This document shows, piece by piece, positions 48,493 to 56,864 of a DNA stretch of 64,000 nt; the stretch's first letter is position 1, and each line of letters opens with the position of its first letter. The position numbers and the translations under genes were made by a program. The DNA is from Burkholderiales bacterium 70-64 (GTDB taxonomy: Bacteria > Pseudomonadota > Gammaproteobacteria > Burkholderiales > Burkholderiaceae_E), in contig MKUQ01000010.1 of the NCBI GenBank assembly GCA_001898645.1, positions 170,683 through 234,682 of the forward strand, given 5' to 3'. The notes beneath the pieces are model-generated. The model was given only the letters and a program-made list of their open reading frames with translations. It made no database searches and was not told the DNA's origin.

Positions 48493-49296
48493 TCAAACGA
48501 AACGGAAGGCGATGTTGCCCAGCGGGCCGTAGTCGGCGTGGAAGGTGTCGCCGGCGCCGGCGGCCACCGGGCGGGTGAACGAGCCCGAGAGGATCACCTG
48601 CCCCGCTTCGAGCGCCACGCCGTGCGGCGCGAACTTCCTGGCCAGCCAGGCGATGCCGTGGGCCGGATGGTTGAGCACGCCGGCGGCTACGCCGGTCTCC
48701 TCGATCACGCCGTTGCGGTACAGGAGCGCGGCGACCCAGCGCAGGTCGACGTCCATCGGGCGCACCGCGCGCCCGCCCAGCACCAGGCCGGCATTGGCGG
48801 CGTTGTCGGAGATGGTGTCCATCACGCGGCGCGGACGCTTGGTCTCGGGGTCGACGCGGTGGCAGCGTGCGTCGATGATCTCGATGGCCGGGGTGACGTA
48901 GTCGGTGGCCGAGAGCACGTCGAACACGCTCACCTGCTCGCCCTTCAGCTCATGCTTCAGGATGAAGGCGAGCTCGACCTCAACCATGGGCACGATGAAG
49001 CGCTCGATCGGGATCGCCGAGCCTTCCTCGAAGAACATGTCGTCGAGCAGCGTGCCGTAGTCGGGCTCGTCGATGCGCGAGGACTGCTGCATGGCGCGCG
49101 AGGTGAGGCCGATCTTGTGGCCCTTGACCGTGCGCCCCTCGGCGAGCTTGAGGCGGATGCCCTCGCGCTGCACCGCGTAGGCGTCGGCGATGGTGATGCC
49201 GGGGTGATCGAGCGAGGGCGCGCGCACCTGCTGGCGCGTGTTCCCGGCACGGTGCAGCCGCAGCGCGATGGCGGCGATTTCCTCGGGGGCGAGCAT
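48493..49296 (-). CDS. hpaH: 2-oxo-hept-4-ene-1,7-dioate hydratase
   Basis: 267 residues, metal-dependent hydratase of the FAH/decarboxylase-hydratase superfamily that adds water to 2-oxohept-4-enedioate. The core contains [17 protein letters not shown], the acidic ligands of [13 protein letters not shown], and LPF-like motifs near the end. It lies between hpaD and hpaI and makes the substrate for HpaI. Confidence 0.93.
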   Translation of the reverse strand: MLAPEEIAAIALRLHRAGNTRQQVRAPSLDHPGITIADAYAVQREGIRLKLAEGRTVKGHKIGLTSRAMQQSSRIDEPDYGTLLDDMFFEEGSAIPIERFIVPMVEVELAFILKHELKGEQVSVFDVLSATDYVTPAIEIIDARCHRVDPETKRPRRVMDTISDNAANAGLVLGGRAVRPMDVDLRWVAALLYRNGVIEETGVAAGVLNHPAHGIAWLARKFAPHGVALEAGQVILSGSFTRPVAAGAGDTFHADYGPLGNIAFRFV

Positions 49297-49314
49297 GGCC
49301 GGCTCCGCGCGGGC

Positions 49315-50163
49315 TCAGACGGGAAACACGACGTTGATCTGGCCGGTACCCGAGCTCGGGAAGTAGGGCGTGATCACCTCCGCCCTGCCCCGGTAGTCTT
49401 CGCCGCCAAGCACGCCCATGAGCATCGCCGTGTCGTGCATGAAGCCCTCGCCGTGGCACTTCTCGGCATACTCGGGGAGCATGGCGCAGAAGGTCTTCCA
49501 GTCGCCGCGCTGCCACATGTCGATCACGGCGCGGTCGACGGTCTCGAGGAAGGGGCTCCAGATCCTGTGCATGAACTGCTCGGCCACGCCGTTCTGCGCG
49601 AAGCGGTGCGACAGCGACCCGCTGGCGAAGAAGGCCACGGTGCCGTCGTAGCGCTCTTCCACCGCGCGGCGCATCGCGGCGCCCAGGCGCACGCTGTCGG
49701 CGAGGTCGTGCACGGTGCACAACGCCGACACCGCGACCGCCTTGAAGTGCTGGTCGCCGTTCATGTAGCGCATCGGCACCAGGGTGCCGTACTCCAGCGG
49801 CAGCGAGGTGTGCTCGTGGGCGCGCGTGTGCACGCCCGCGGCGGTGGCCGCCTCGGCCATGAGCCGGCCCAGCCGCGGGTTGCCCGGGCAGGCGTAGCTC
49901 ATGTTGCTGATGAAGTGCGGCAGCTCGTTGCTGGTGTAGACGCCTTCGAAGTGCTCGGCGCAGTTGACGTGGTAGCCGGAATTCACCAGCCAGTGGGTGT
50001 CGAACACCACGATGGTGTCCACGCCCAGCTCGCGGCAGCGCCGGCCGATCTCGACGTGGCCGTCGATGGCCGCCTGGCGGCAGCCCTTGTGCGGACCGTC
50101 CAGCTCGGACAGGTAAAGCGAAGGAACATGGGTGATCTTCGCGGCGAGAGCCAGTTTGCCCAT
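49315..50163 (-). CDS. hpaD: 3,4-dihydroxyphenylacetate 2,3-dioxygenase
   Basis: Class III (LigB-type) extradiol ring-cleavage dioxygenase, 282 residues. It opens homoprotocatechuate with O2 and Fe(II). Metal/active-site His residues are those of KITHVPSLYLSELDGPHKG, DTHWLVNSGYHVNC and LSHRFAQNG. The product is 5-carboxymethyl-2-hydroxymuconate semialdehyde, the substrate of HpaE. It lies 42 bp after hpaE and before hpaH. Confidence 0.94.
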   Translation of the reverse strand: MGKLALAAKITHVPSLYLSELDGPHKGCRQAAIDGHVEIGRRCRELGVDTIVVFDTHWLVNSGYHVNCAEHFEGVYTSNELPHFISNMSYACPGNPRLGRLMAEAATAAGVHTRAHEHTSLPLEYGTLVPMRYMNGDQHFKAVAVSALCTVHDLADSVRLGAAMRRAVEERYDGTVAFFASGSLSHRFAQNGVAEQFMHRIWSPFLETVDRAVIDMWQRGDWKTFCAMLPEYAEKCHGEGFMHDTAMLMGVLGGEDYRGRAEVITPYFPSSGTGQINVVFPV

Positions 50164-50205
50164 GGTTGCTCCTTGGTGGCGGTGGCCTTGGTGGCGGTAG
50201 ACGGT

Positions 50206-51666
50206 TCAGACGCCCCAGCGCGGAATCGGGTGCTCGCCGTAGGACAGGCACACGTTCTTGGCTTCGGCGAAGACTTCGAAACTGTAGTGGCCGCCCTCGC
50301 GCCCGGTGCCCGAGGCCTTGGTGCCGCCGAAGGGCTGGCGCAGGTCGCGCACGTTCTGGCTGTTGACGAACACCATGCCGGCGTCGATGGCGCGCGCCAT
50401 GCGCAGCGCGCGCCCGGTGCTCTCGGTCCACACGTAGGAGGACAGGCCGTAGACGGTGTCGTTGGCGATTGCGACGGCCTCGGCCTCGTCGCGAAACGGG
50501 ATCAGGCACGGCACCGGGCCGAAGATCTCGTCCTGGGCGATGCGCATGCGGTTGTCGACGTCGGCGAACACGGTGGGCTGCACCCAGTTGCCGCCGGCCA
50601 GGCGCGCCGGGATCCCGGGCTCGCCGCCGCCGAAGACCACCCGTGCGCCCTCTTCCTTGCCCAGCTCGATGTAGCGCGCCACCTTGTCGCGGTGGGCGCG
50701 GCTGATCATCGGGCCGACGATGGTGGACGCATCGAGCGGATCGCCCACCGGGAGCTTCGCCGCGCGCGCGGCGAAGTCGGCCACGAAGCGGTCGTAGAGC
50801 CCGCGCTGCACCACGATGCGGCTGCCGGCGGTGCAGCGCTCGCCGTTGTTGGAGAAGATCATGAACACGGCGGCATCGAGCGCGCGCGCGTAGTCGGCGT
50901 CGTCGAAGACGATGAACGGCGACTTGCCGCCCAGCTCCATGGAGAACTTCTTGAGCCCGGCGCTCTGCACGATGCGGTTGCCGGTGACCGTGGAGCCGGT
51001 GAACGAGACCGCACGCACGTCGGGGTGCTTCACCAGCGCCTCGCCGGCGGTGCGCCCGTAGCCGTGCACGATGTTGAACACGCCCCTGGGGATGCCGGCC
51101 TCGAGCACCAGGTCGCCCAGGCGATCGATGGTCAGCGGCGACAGCTCCGACATCTTCATCACCGCGGTGTTGCCCAGCGCCAGGCAGGGCGCCGTCTTCC
51201 AGGTGGCGGTCATGAAGGGCACGTTCCACGGCGAGATCAGCGCGCACACGCCGACCGGCTGCCACAGCGTGTAGTTCAGGTGCCCGGTGTCGGAGGCGTA
51301 GCTCTCGCCGTCCATGCGGGTGGCGACCTCGGCGAAGAAGCGGAAGTTGTCGGCCGCGCGCGGCACCAGCGCCTTCTTCGTCTGCGCGATGACCTGGCCG
51401 GTGTCCTTCGTCTCCAGCTCGGCGAGCTCGGGCACGTGGGCGTCGATCAGCTCGGCGAGGCGGCGCATCAGCCGGGCGCGCTCGGCGGCCGGCTTGCCGG
51501 CCCAGCCCGGGAAGGCGGCCTTGGCGGCGGCCACCGCGGCGGCCACCTCGGCCTCGCCGCCGCTGGCCACCTCGGCCAGCACGCTGTTGTCGGCGGGGTT
51601 CAGCGTCTCGAAGGTCTCGCGGCTCTCGACCTTCGCGCCGTCGATCAGGTGCCCGATCATGCTCAT
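50206..51666 (-). CDS. hpaE: 5-carboxymethyl-2-hydroxymuconate semialdehyde dehydrogenase
   Basis: NAD+ aldehyde dehydrogenase, 486 residues from ATG 51666 (SMIGHLIDGAKV). Catalytic Glu in KFSMELGGKSPF and catalytic Cys in NNGERCTAGSR. The cofactor region is SFTGSTVTGNRIV. It oxidises the ring-cleavage product of HpaD. It overlaps hpaG2 by 4 bp (ATGA). Confidence 0.94.
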   Translation of the reverse strand: MSMIGHLIDGAKVESRETFETLNPADNSVLAEVASGGEAEVAAAVAAAKAAFPGWAGKPAAERARLMRRLAELIDAHVPELAELETKDTGQVIAQTKKALVPRAADNFRFFAEVATRMDGESYASDTGHLNYTLWQPVGVCALISPWNVPFMTATWKTAPCLALGNTAVMKMSELSPLTIDRLGDLVLEAGIPRGVFNIVHGYGRTAGEALVKHPDVRAVSFTGSTVTGNRIVQSAGLKKFSMELGGKSPFIVFDDADYARALDAAVFMIFSNNGERCTAGSRIVVQRGLYDRFVADFAARAAKLPVGDPLDASTIVGPMISRAHRDKVARYIELGKEEGARVVFGGGEPGIPARLAGGNWVQPTVFADVDNRMRIAQDEIFGPVPCLIPFRDEAEAVAIANDTVYGLSSYVWTESTGRALRMARAIDAGMVFVNSQNVRDLRQPFGGTKASGTGREGGHYSFEVFAEAKNVCLSYGEHPIPRWGV

Positions 51667-52424
51667 GCGCCACTCCAGGTTGCATCGTCGACGATGGTGT
51701 TCACCAAGCAGCCGACGCCTTCGATCTCGGTTTCGACCACGTCGCCGGCCTTCACGTCGGCCAGACCCTCGGGGGTGCCGGTAAGGATCACGTCGCCCGG
51801 CGACAGGGTCATGAAGGACGAGAGGTAAGCGATCAGCGCCGGGATGTCGAAGATCATGTCGGCGGTCGTGCCCTGCTGCGTGGTCCGGCCGTTGACCCGG
51901 GTGGTGAGGGCCAGCGCCATCGGATCGGCGATGTCGTCGCGATCGACCAGCCAGGGGCCGAGCGGCGTGCAGGCATCGCGGTTCTTCACCCGCAGGTTGG
52001 GGCGATACCAGTTCTCGAGATAGTCGCGGATGGCGTAGTCGTTGGCAACGGTGTAGCCGGCCACGTGCGCGTACGCCTGCGACGGCGGGATGTTCGCGCC
52101 GGTCTTGCCGATCACCACCGCCAGCTCGCACTCGTAGTGCATGAAGGTGGCGTCGGCCGGGCGGCGGGTGCGCGCGCGGTGGCCGACGAAGGCGTTGGGC
52201 CCCTTGAGGAACACCAGCGGCGCCTCGGGCGCCTTGAACGCCAGCTCCTTCGCGTGGTCGGCGTAGTTCAGGCCGAGGGCGAACACGGTGCGCGGCTCCA
52301 GGGGCGGCAGCCACACCACGTCGGACTGTGCCGCCACGCGGCCGTCGGCCAGCCGCAGGCGGTCTTCGCCGTGCGCCACGGCCTCGTGGACGGCGCCCTG
52401 CCAGGCGATGCGCGCGCGCTTCAT
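51663..52424 (-). CDS. hpaG2: Homoprotocatechuate isomerase/decarboxylase, C-terminal-type subunit
   Basis: 253 residues of the fumarylacetoacetate hydrolase fold. Conserved FALGLNYADHAKELAFK, the metal-ligand block MHYECELAVVIGKTGANI, and the GTPEGLADVKAGD turn. With HpaG1 it isomerises and decarboxylates 5-oxopent-3-ene-1,2,5-tricarboxylate. In E. coli both halves are one polypeptide; here they are two genes overlapping by 4 bp. Confidence 0.93.
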   Translation of the reverse strand: MKRARIAWQGAVHEAVAHGEDRLRLADGRVAAQSDVVWLPPLEPRTVFALGLNYADHAKELAFKAPEAPLVFLKGPNAFVGHRARTRRPADATFMHYECELAVVIGKTGANIPPSQAYAHVAGYTVANDYAIRDYLENWYRPNLRVKNRDACTPLGPWLVDRDDIADPMALALTTRVNGRTTQQGTTADMIFDIPALIAYLSSFMTLSPGDVILTGTPEGLADVKAGDVVETEIEGVGCLVNTIVDDATWSGA

Positions 52425-53119
52425 GGACGCTGCTCCCGTGCCGGCGACGGCGCGATGGCGAAGGACAGGCTGCCCAGACGCCCGCCCTCGATGCGCACGC
52501 GCGTGCCGGCGCCGGCCTGCGGCGCCTGGTACTGCACGCCGAGCAGCAGCACGTCGCCGACGCGCAGGGTCATGAACTCGGTGACGTCGGCGAGCAGGCG
52601 GGGAACGTCGCGCACCAGGTCGGCCAGCGTTCGCTCGCCGGCCGGCGCCTCGTCGACGAAGGTGCGCAGCGTGGTGGCGTACAGCTCGGCCGGGGCCAGG
52701 CCCGCCGGGCGCGCCGGCGCGGCCGGCACGATCGCCGCGGCCATCGGGCAGGCGCCGTCGAAGCACTTCTCGCGGATCGCCGGCCGGTAGTAACTGGCGT
52801 GGGGCAGGCTGAGGTCGGCCACCAGCACGTAGCCGGCCACCGCCTGCAGGGCGGTGGCGGCATCCAGCCGGGCGGCCGGCGCACCGATCACGATGCCGAC
52901 GGTGGCGCCGATCTCGACCCGGTCGGCACCCGCCGGCAGGCGCACCTCGGCCCCCTCCCCGACCAGCGTGTTGGCCGGCTTGATGTACAGCACCGGCGCC
53001 TTCGGCTCGCCCTTGTAGGGCGCCTCGCGCACGGCTGCTCCCAGGCGCGCCAGCGAGGCGCGGTCGTTGAGGACCACGCCGTAGACGGCGCCCTGGACCG
53101 GCGGCGGCTGTTGCGGCAT
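52421..53119 (-). CDS. hpaG1: Homoprotocatechuate isomerase/decarboxylase, N-terminal-type subunit
   Basis: 232 residues from the ATG before PQQPPPVQG (AAGGGG 6 nt upstream). FAH-like fold with KAPVLYIKPANTLVGEGAEV and VGIVIGAPAARLDAATALQ. Compared with HpaG2 the metal-binding Glu block is altered, as usual for this half. First gene of the hpa operon; its ATG lies 26 bp from a perfect 24-bp operator. Confidence 0.9.
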   Translation of the reverse strand: MPQQPPPVQGAVYGVVLNDRASLARLGAAVREAPYKGEPKAPVLYIKPANTLVGEGAEVRLPAGADRVEIGATVGIVIGAPAARLDAATALQAVAGYVLVADLSLPHASYYRPAIREKCFDGACPMAAAIVPAAPARPAGLAPAELYATTLRTFVDEAPAGERTLADLVRDVPRLLADVTEFMTLRVGDVLLLGVQYQAPQAGAGTRVRIEGGRLGSLSFAIAPSPAREQRP

Positions 53120-53144
53120 CGTCTGCCCCTTCTCGTCTGGCCTC

Positions 53145-53168
53145 AATTACTTAACATATTAAGTAATT
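53145..53168. promoter_or_regulatory. 24-bp palindromic operator of the hpa operon
   Basis: AATTACTTAA-CATA-TTAAGTAATT, a perfect inverted repeat with 10-bp arms and high A/T content. It sits just upstream of hpaG1. The shape fits a MarR-type repressor such as HpaR, known to control hpa genes in E. coli W, but no hpaR lies in this window. Confidence 0.75.
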
Positions 53169-53258
53169 TCCGATGGTGCGTAAAGCCCTCTCGAGCGGTC
53201 GGCCCGGCGACGGAAGATGCCTCGCACGAATGGACGAGCGGCATTGCCGGCGCCGGCT

Positions 53259-54209
53259 TCAGCCTGCTTCCCTCGCCTCGTCCACCGCGCGATTCAGACG
53301 CTGGATCGCGTCCATGTAGATCGCCGTGACCTTGCGGTACATCAGCACCACGTGCGTGGCGGGCAGTGCCGGCCGGGCATCGACGGCCACGAGACTTCCG
53401 GCCGCGATCTGCGCCTGCGCGGCCTGCAAGGGCACCACCGCCAGGCCCATGCCCGCGGCAGCCAGCTTCACGTTGGCAGCGAACGCACCGGACTCGATGG
53501 CCGTCTCCGGCGTGCGGCTGCCGCGCGCCGTGAACATCTCGTCGACCGAACGCCGCAGATGCGTGCTGGCCGGCGGCAGGATCCACGGGAACCTCAGCAG
53601 CTCGCTCCAGCGCAGCCGGCGCCTCGGCACGCCGAGCGCAGGCGCGGCCACGGGTACGATCGGGACGTCCAGAAGCGGCCGGATGTCCAGCATCGACAGG
53701 TCCAGCGAATCGACCGCGCGCGGCGCGTACAACGCCAGCACCGCGTCGACCTCGCCGCACAGCAGTTTCTCGATCAGCGCGTGCAGCCAGCCTTCGTGCA
53801 GCCGGACGGTGATCGGCGCACCTTGCGCGAGCCGTTGCAGGATGGCCGGCGCCACGTGCTCGGCCACGAAGGGCGGCAGGCCGATGCGCAAGCGGCTTTC
53901 CGCCTCGCCCCCCGTGGCCGCCACCTCGTCGGCCAGGTGGCGCAGCTCGTTGACCATCAGGCGCGCGTGCCTGGCTACGCGCAGACCCGCGGCCGTGGCC
54001 ACCATGCCCCTGGCCGAACGCGCGAACAGCACCTGACCGAGGGAGCGCTCCAGTTCCCGGATCGCCTTGCTGACGGCCGCGCGGCTGATGTGCAGGCGCT
54101 GCGCCGCCTCGCCCAGGCTGCCGCTCTCGGCCACCTCGTGCACCAGCTCCAGCTGCGAGAACCGCAGCCGGCGCCCGAGGGATTGCGGCAACCTGCTCAT
54201 GCCGGCCAT
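53259..54209 (-). CDS. LysR-type transcriptional regulator
   Basis: About 316 residues. N-terminal winged helix-turn-helix (FSQLELVHEVAESGSLGEAA, QRLHISRAAVSKAI) and a C-terminal ligand-binding domain. Starts TTG 54218, ATG 54209 and ATG 54200 are all possible with no clear ribosome site. It is divergent from a Bug binding-protein gene (about 100 bp between starts) and probably regulates that operon. It could also affect the hpa operon downstream, but the palindrome there is not a typical LysR site. Confidence 0.9.
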   Translation of the reverse strand: MAGMSRLPQSLGRRLRFSQLELVHEVAESGSLGEAAQRLHISRAAVSKAIRELERSLGQVLFARSARGMVATAAGLRVARHARLMVNELRHLADEVAATGGEAESRLRIGLPPFVAEHVAPAILQRLAQGAPITVRLHEGWLHALIEKLLCGEVDAVLALYAPRAVDSLDLSMLDIRPLLDVPIVPVAAPALGVPRRRLRWSELLRFPWILPPASTHLRRSVDEMFTARGSRTPETAIESGAFAANVKLAAAGMGLAVVPLQAAQAQIAAGSLVAVDARPALPATHVVLMYRKVTAIYMDAIQRLNRAVDEAREAG

Positions 54210-54308
54210 GTTAACCAATGGTTGACACCTCGCGTCGAAACGGCGCTACCTCGTGCCTCGCGCGGCGTTCTAGCATGCATGCAGACAAGAACACGACGGA
54301 GACCGACA

Positions 54309-55292
54309 GTGCCCCTCATCGCAACGACCACGCGCCGCCAGTTCCTCGCACTGTCCATGGCCCTGGCCGCCGGCGGCAGCCGCGCACAAGCCCTTCCCGA
54401 TTCGCGCAGGCCGATACGCATCGTCATTCCCGCGCCGCCGGGCGGGCCGGCCGATATCCTGGGCCGCGCCCTGGGCCAGCACCTTTCGGCCGCACTGGAC
54501 GACACGCCGGTGATCGTCGACAGCAAGCCGGGCGGCGCCAGCGTGCTCGCCGCGCTGGCCGTCGCCCGTGCGGCACCCGATGGCCACACGCTGCTGCTGA
54601 CCATCAACACCACGCATACGCAGGTGCCGCACATGTTCGGCAAGCCGCCCTACGATCCGTTCGGGGAGTTCACGCCGATCACCCAGGTCTACCGCAACGG
54701 CTCGGTGCTGGTCGCCCACCCGGCGCTGCCCGTGAACGACCTGAAGGAGCTGGTGGAGCTCAGCAAGGCGAACGGACCCATCCAGGCCGGTTCGCCCGGG
54801 GCGGGCACGAATGGCCATCTCTACATCGAGATGCTCAACGATGCGGGCGCCAGGCTCAGCCACATCCCGTACAAGGGATCGGCCGATGCCATGCGCGATC
54901 TGCTGGGCGGCTTCGTGAAGGTGCTGTTCGACTCGCCCTCCACCTCGGTGCCGCACATTCGCGAGAACCGCCTCAAGGTGCTGGCCGTCACCGGCCCCGT
55001 ACGTCTCGCGGCGCTGCCCGAAGTGAAGACGGCGCGCGAGCAAGGCTTCCCGGCGTTGGACATCACCGGCTGGATGGGCTTCTTCGGGCCGGCCGGCATG
55101 CAGACGGCAGTGGTCGAGCGGCTGAACCAGGCCCTGGTGGCCGCCATCCGCAAGCCGGAGATCCGGGCACGGTTCGAGCCGCTGGGCCTCGAGCTCACCG
55201 GCACCACGGCCGCCGAGTTCCGATCCATCGTGCGCGACGACTACGAGACATGGGGCCGCATCATTCGCCAGACCGGCGTGAAGCTGGATTGA
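54309..55292 (+). CDS. Bug-family (TTT) periplasmic substrate-binding protein
   Basis: 327 residues from GTG 54309, chosen because CGGAG lies 7 nt upstream. ATG 54279 would add 10 residues. The N-terminus TTTRRQFLALSMALAAGG is a twin-arginine-like signal peptide. The mature protein starts with the Bug motif RPIRIVIPAPPGGPADILGR and has YDPFGEFTPITQV, GSPGAGTNGHLY and the late GFPALDITGWMGFFGPAG. It captures a small organic acid. No TctA/TctB membrane partners are present, which is common for Bug proteins in Burkholderiales. Confidence 0.92.
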   Translation: MPLIATTTRRQFLALSMALAAGGSRAQALPDSRRPIRIVIPAPPGGPADILGRALGQHLSAALDDTPVIVDSKPGGASVLAALAVARAAPDGHTLLLTINTTHTQVPHMFGKPPYDPFGEFTPITQVYRNGSVLVAHPALPVNDLKELVELSKANGPIQAGSPGAGTNGHLYIEMLNDAGARLSHIPYKGSADAMRDLLGGFVKVLFDSPSTSVPHIRENRLKVLAVTGPVRLAALPEVKTAREQGFPALDITGWMGFFGPAGMQTAVVERLNQALVAAIRKPEIRARFEPLGLELTGTTAAEFRSIVRDDYETWGRIIRQTGVKLD

Positions 55293-55308
55293 TCATCGAC
55301 GACGAGAC

Positions 55309-55989
55309 ATGACCGACACCGACATCGAAGCCCTGCTCGCGCGGGTGGCCGCGCTCGAAAAGCGCGTGCAGGCTGCAGAGGACATCGAGGCGATCAACCG
55401 CCTGACGCGCATCTACGGCTACTACCTGGACAAGGCGCTATGGGCCGAGCTCCTGCCCCTGTTCACCGACGACTGCGAAATCGAGATCTCCGCGCTGGGC
55501 GTCTACGTGGGCCGCAAGCAGGCCGCCGTGCTGTTCCGCGATCTGCTCGGCAAGGGTCCGGCCATGAGCGACGACGACGGCCTGGCATGGGGCCGCCTGT
55601 ACAACCACCTGATCCTGCAGGGCGTCGTGCATCTGGACGACGACGGCCGCCAGGCCAGCGGCCGCTGGCGATGCTTCATGCAGATCGCGGAGTTCGGCAA
55701 GAAGGCCGTGTGGGGGGAAGGACCCTATGAAATCCGCTACCGCAAGGGCGACGACGGCAAATGGCGCATGAGCCGCCTGCATTTCTACCGTACCTACCAT
55801 ACGCCCTTCGATGAAGGGTGGGCGAAGGCGAAGTCACCGGCCGGCGAGATGCGCACGCACCTCCCCCCTGACCGGCCGCCGAGCGTGCGGTACGAGCCCT
55901 ACCCGGGCAACTTCGTCCCGCCTTTCCACTACGCCAATCCGGTTTCGGGCAGTCGCAGGTATACGCGGCGGGACCCTGAAGCGGTCTAG
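55309..55989 (+). CDS. NTF2-like (SnoaL-type) protein
   Basis: 226 residues. A short coiled coil (ARVAALEKRVQAAEDIEAIN) leads into a cone-shaped NTF2 fold with RIYGYYLDKALWAELLPLFT and GRWRCFMQIAEFGKKAVWGE. Proteins of this type include dehydratases and isomerases of small ring compounds as well as binding proteins. It is 16 bp after the Bug gene and may act on the imported compound; the substrate is unknown. Confidence 0.85.
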   Translation: MTDTDIEALLARVAALEKRVQAAEDIEAINRLTRIYGYYLDKALWAELLPLFTDDCEIEISALGVYVGRKQAAVLFRDLLGKGPAMSDDDGLAWGRLYNHLILQGVVHLDDDGRQASGRWRCFMQIAEFGKKAVWGEGPYEIRYRKGDDGKWRMSRLHFYRTYHTPFDEGWAKAKSPAGEMRTHLPPDRPPSVRYEPYPGNFVPPFHYANPVSGSRRYTRRDPEAV

Positions 55990-56067
55990 GACCGAGCTCC
56001 GGGGGATACCGGCGGGGAACGCTGATCGAAGCCTGGGCTTCGGCAAGGTCCGTTCGCGGTCCCGTCG

Positions 56068-56128
56068 GATTGCCTAATCCGCGCGTTGCATAGCCATCCG
56101 CGGCAATCGGGCGGAGGATGCTGCCGAC
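56068..56128. repeat. 61-bp intergenic repeat, copy A
   Basis: GATTGCCTAATCC... through CTGCCGAC, 52 of 61 identical to copy B at 57975-58035, same orientation. Copy A has internal complementary ends (GATTGCC/GGCAATC) that can form a stem. It stands directly before a fragment of higB, just as copy B stands before the intact higBA. Confidence 0.8.
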
Positions 56129-56150
56129 GGAAAACAGCCCAGCCATTTCC

Positions 56151-56195
56151 ATTTACACCCGGTTCGTCGGCACGCATGAAGAGTACGACGCGATC
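56151..56195 (+). pseudogene. 15-codon remnant of a HigB toxin gene
   Basis: Reads IYTRFVGTHEEYDAI, 14 of 15 identical to the C-terminal segment IYIRFVGTHEEYDAI of the intact higB at 58124-58417. The DNA is nearly identical as well. No start codon or upstream part remains. It shows that a second higB once followed repeat copy A and was deleted down to this piece. Confidence 0.8.
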
Positions 56196-56229
56196 AGCGG
56201 CACTATATCATCAGCTGATACACTTAAAA

Positions 56230-56450
56230 GTGAGCCGCGATCCGGCACTCGACACGCTATTGGAACTGCACGGCTCGATCCTCGACCGCCCACGAAGTTC
56301 AAGTACGCCGGACGCATTCTGGCCTACGACCACAGGCACCGACACGTCTCGGACAGGGGCGTGCCGTACGAGTTCAAGGACGCCCAGCAGCTGCTGGAAG
56401 ACTTCTTCAAGGACACGGATCGCGTTCTGTCGGAAGTGAGGAAGCCATGA
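56230..56450 (+). pseudogene. Broken TumE-type (DUF6516) toxin gene
   Basis: GTG 56230 opens VSRDPALDTLLELHGSILD (56230-56286). The frame then changes; from about 56287 a different frame reads RPPTKFKYAGRILAYDHRHR and ends LEDFFKDTDRVLSEVRKP at 56450. Both pieces look like the ends of one family protein of a little over 100 residues, so about a third is deleted and the join is out of frame. It overlaps the next gene by ATGA. The perfect palindrome ATCAGCTGAT (56210-56219) upstream is a likely operator. Confidence 0.75.
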
Positions 56451-56797
56451 GACCCATCGTCATCGGAATCATGCCGCAGGAGAGGATTCGAGAACGGATG
56501 CTGGCCATCGCGCGCGGAGACTACAAGCCCAAGGCGGGCGAACCGAAAATCTGGTTCACGTCGATGAAGTCCTTGGCCGAGGTATTGAGCGACGATAACC
56601 GCGCTCTGTTGCGCGTCATCGCCGAGGCTCAGCCCGAATCGATCTCGGCGCTGGCTCAGGCCACCGGGCGCAAACCGGGCAATCTCTCGCGTACGCTCAA
56701 GACCATGTCGAACTACGGCATCGTGGCTCTCGAACGCAAGCGTAATCTCGTGCGCCCTGTGGCCAAGGCCACCGAGTTCCGGATTGTGGCGGCTTGA
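56447..56797 (+). CDS. HTH partner of the TumE toxin (HVO_A0114-like)
   Basis: 116 residues. The C-terminal half is a MarR-like winged helix (ALAQATGRKPGNLSRTLKTM, then GIVALERKRNLVRPVAKATE). The N-terminal part (RERMLAIARGDYKPKAGEPK) is typical of the DNA-binding partners seen beside TumE toxins. It is intact although its toxin gene is broken. It may persist as an autoregulator or an antitoxin against related toxins elsewhere. Confidence 0.8.
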   Translation: MRPIVIGIMPQERIRERMLAIARGDYKPKAGEPKIWFTSMKSLAEVLSDDNRALLRVIAEAQPESISALAQATGRKPGNLSRTLKTMSNYGIVALERKRNLVRPVAKATEFRIVAA

Positions 56798-56825
56798 CAA
56801 GTCTTGTTCCTTGAGCATCCGGAGG

Positions 56826-56856
56826 TTATACTAAATCCTGTAGAATTTTAGTATAA
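56826..56856. promoter_or_regulatory. Inverted-repeat operator of the GSU2403-type gene
   Basis: TTATACTAAA (56826-56835) and TTTAGTATAA (56847-56856) form a perfect 10-bp inverted repeat, centre spacing 11 bp, ending 8 bp before the ATG. The A/T-rich arms contain -10-like TATACT/TATAAT boxes. It probably is both promoter and operator. Confidence 0.7.
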
Positions 56857-56864
56857 TCTGCACT

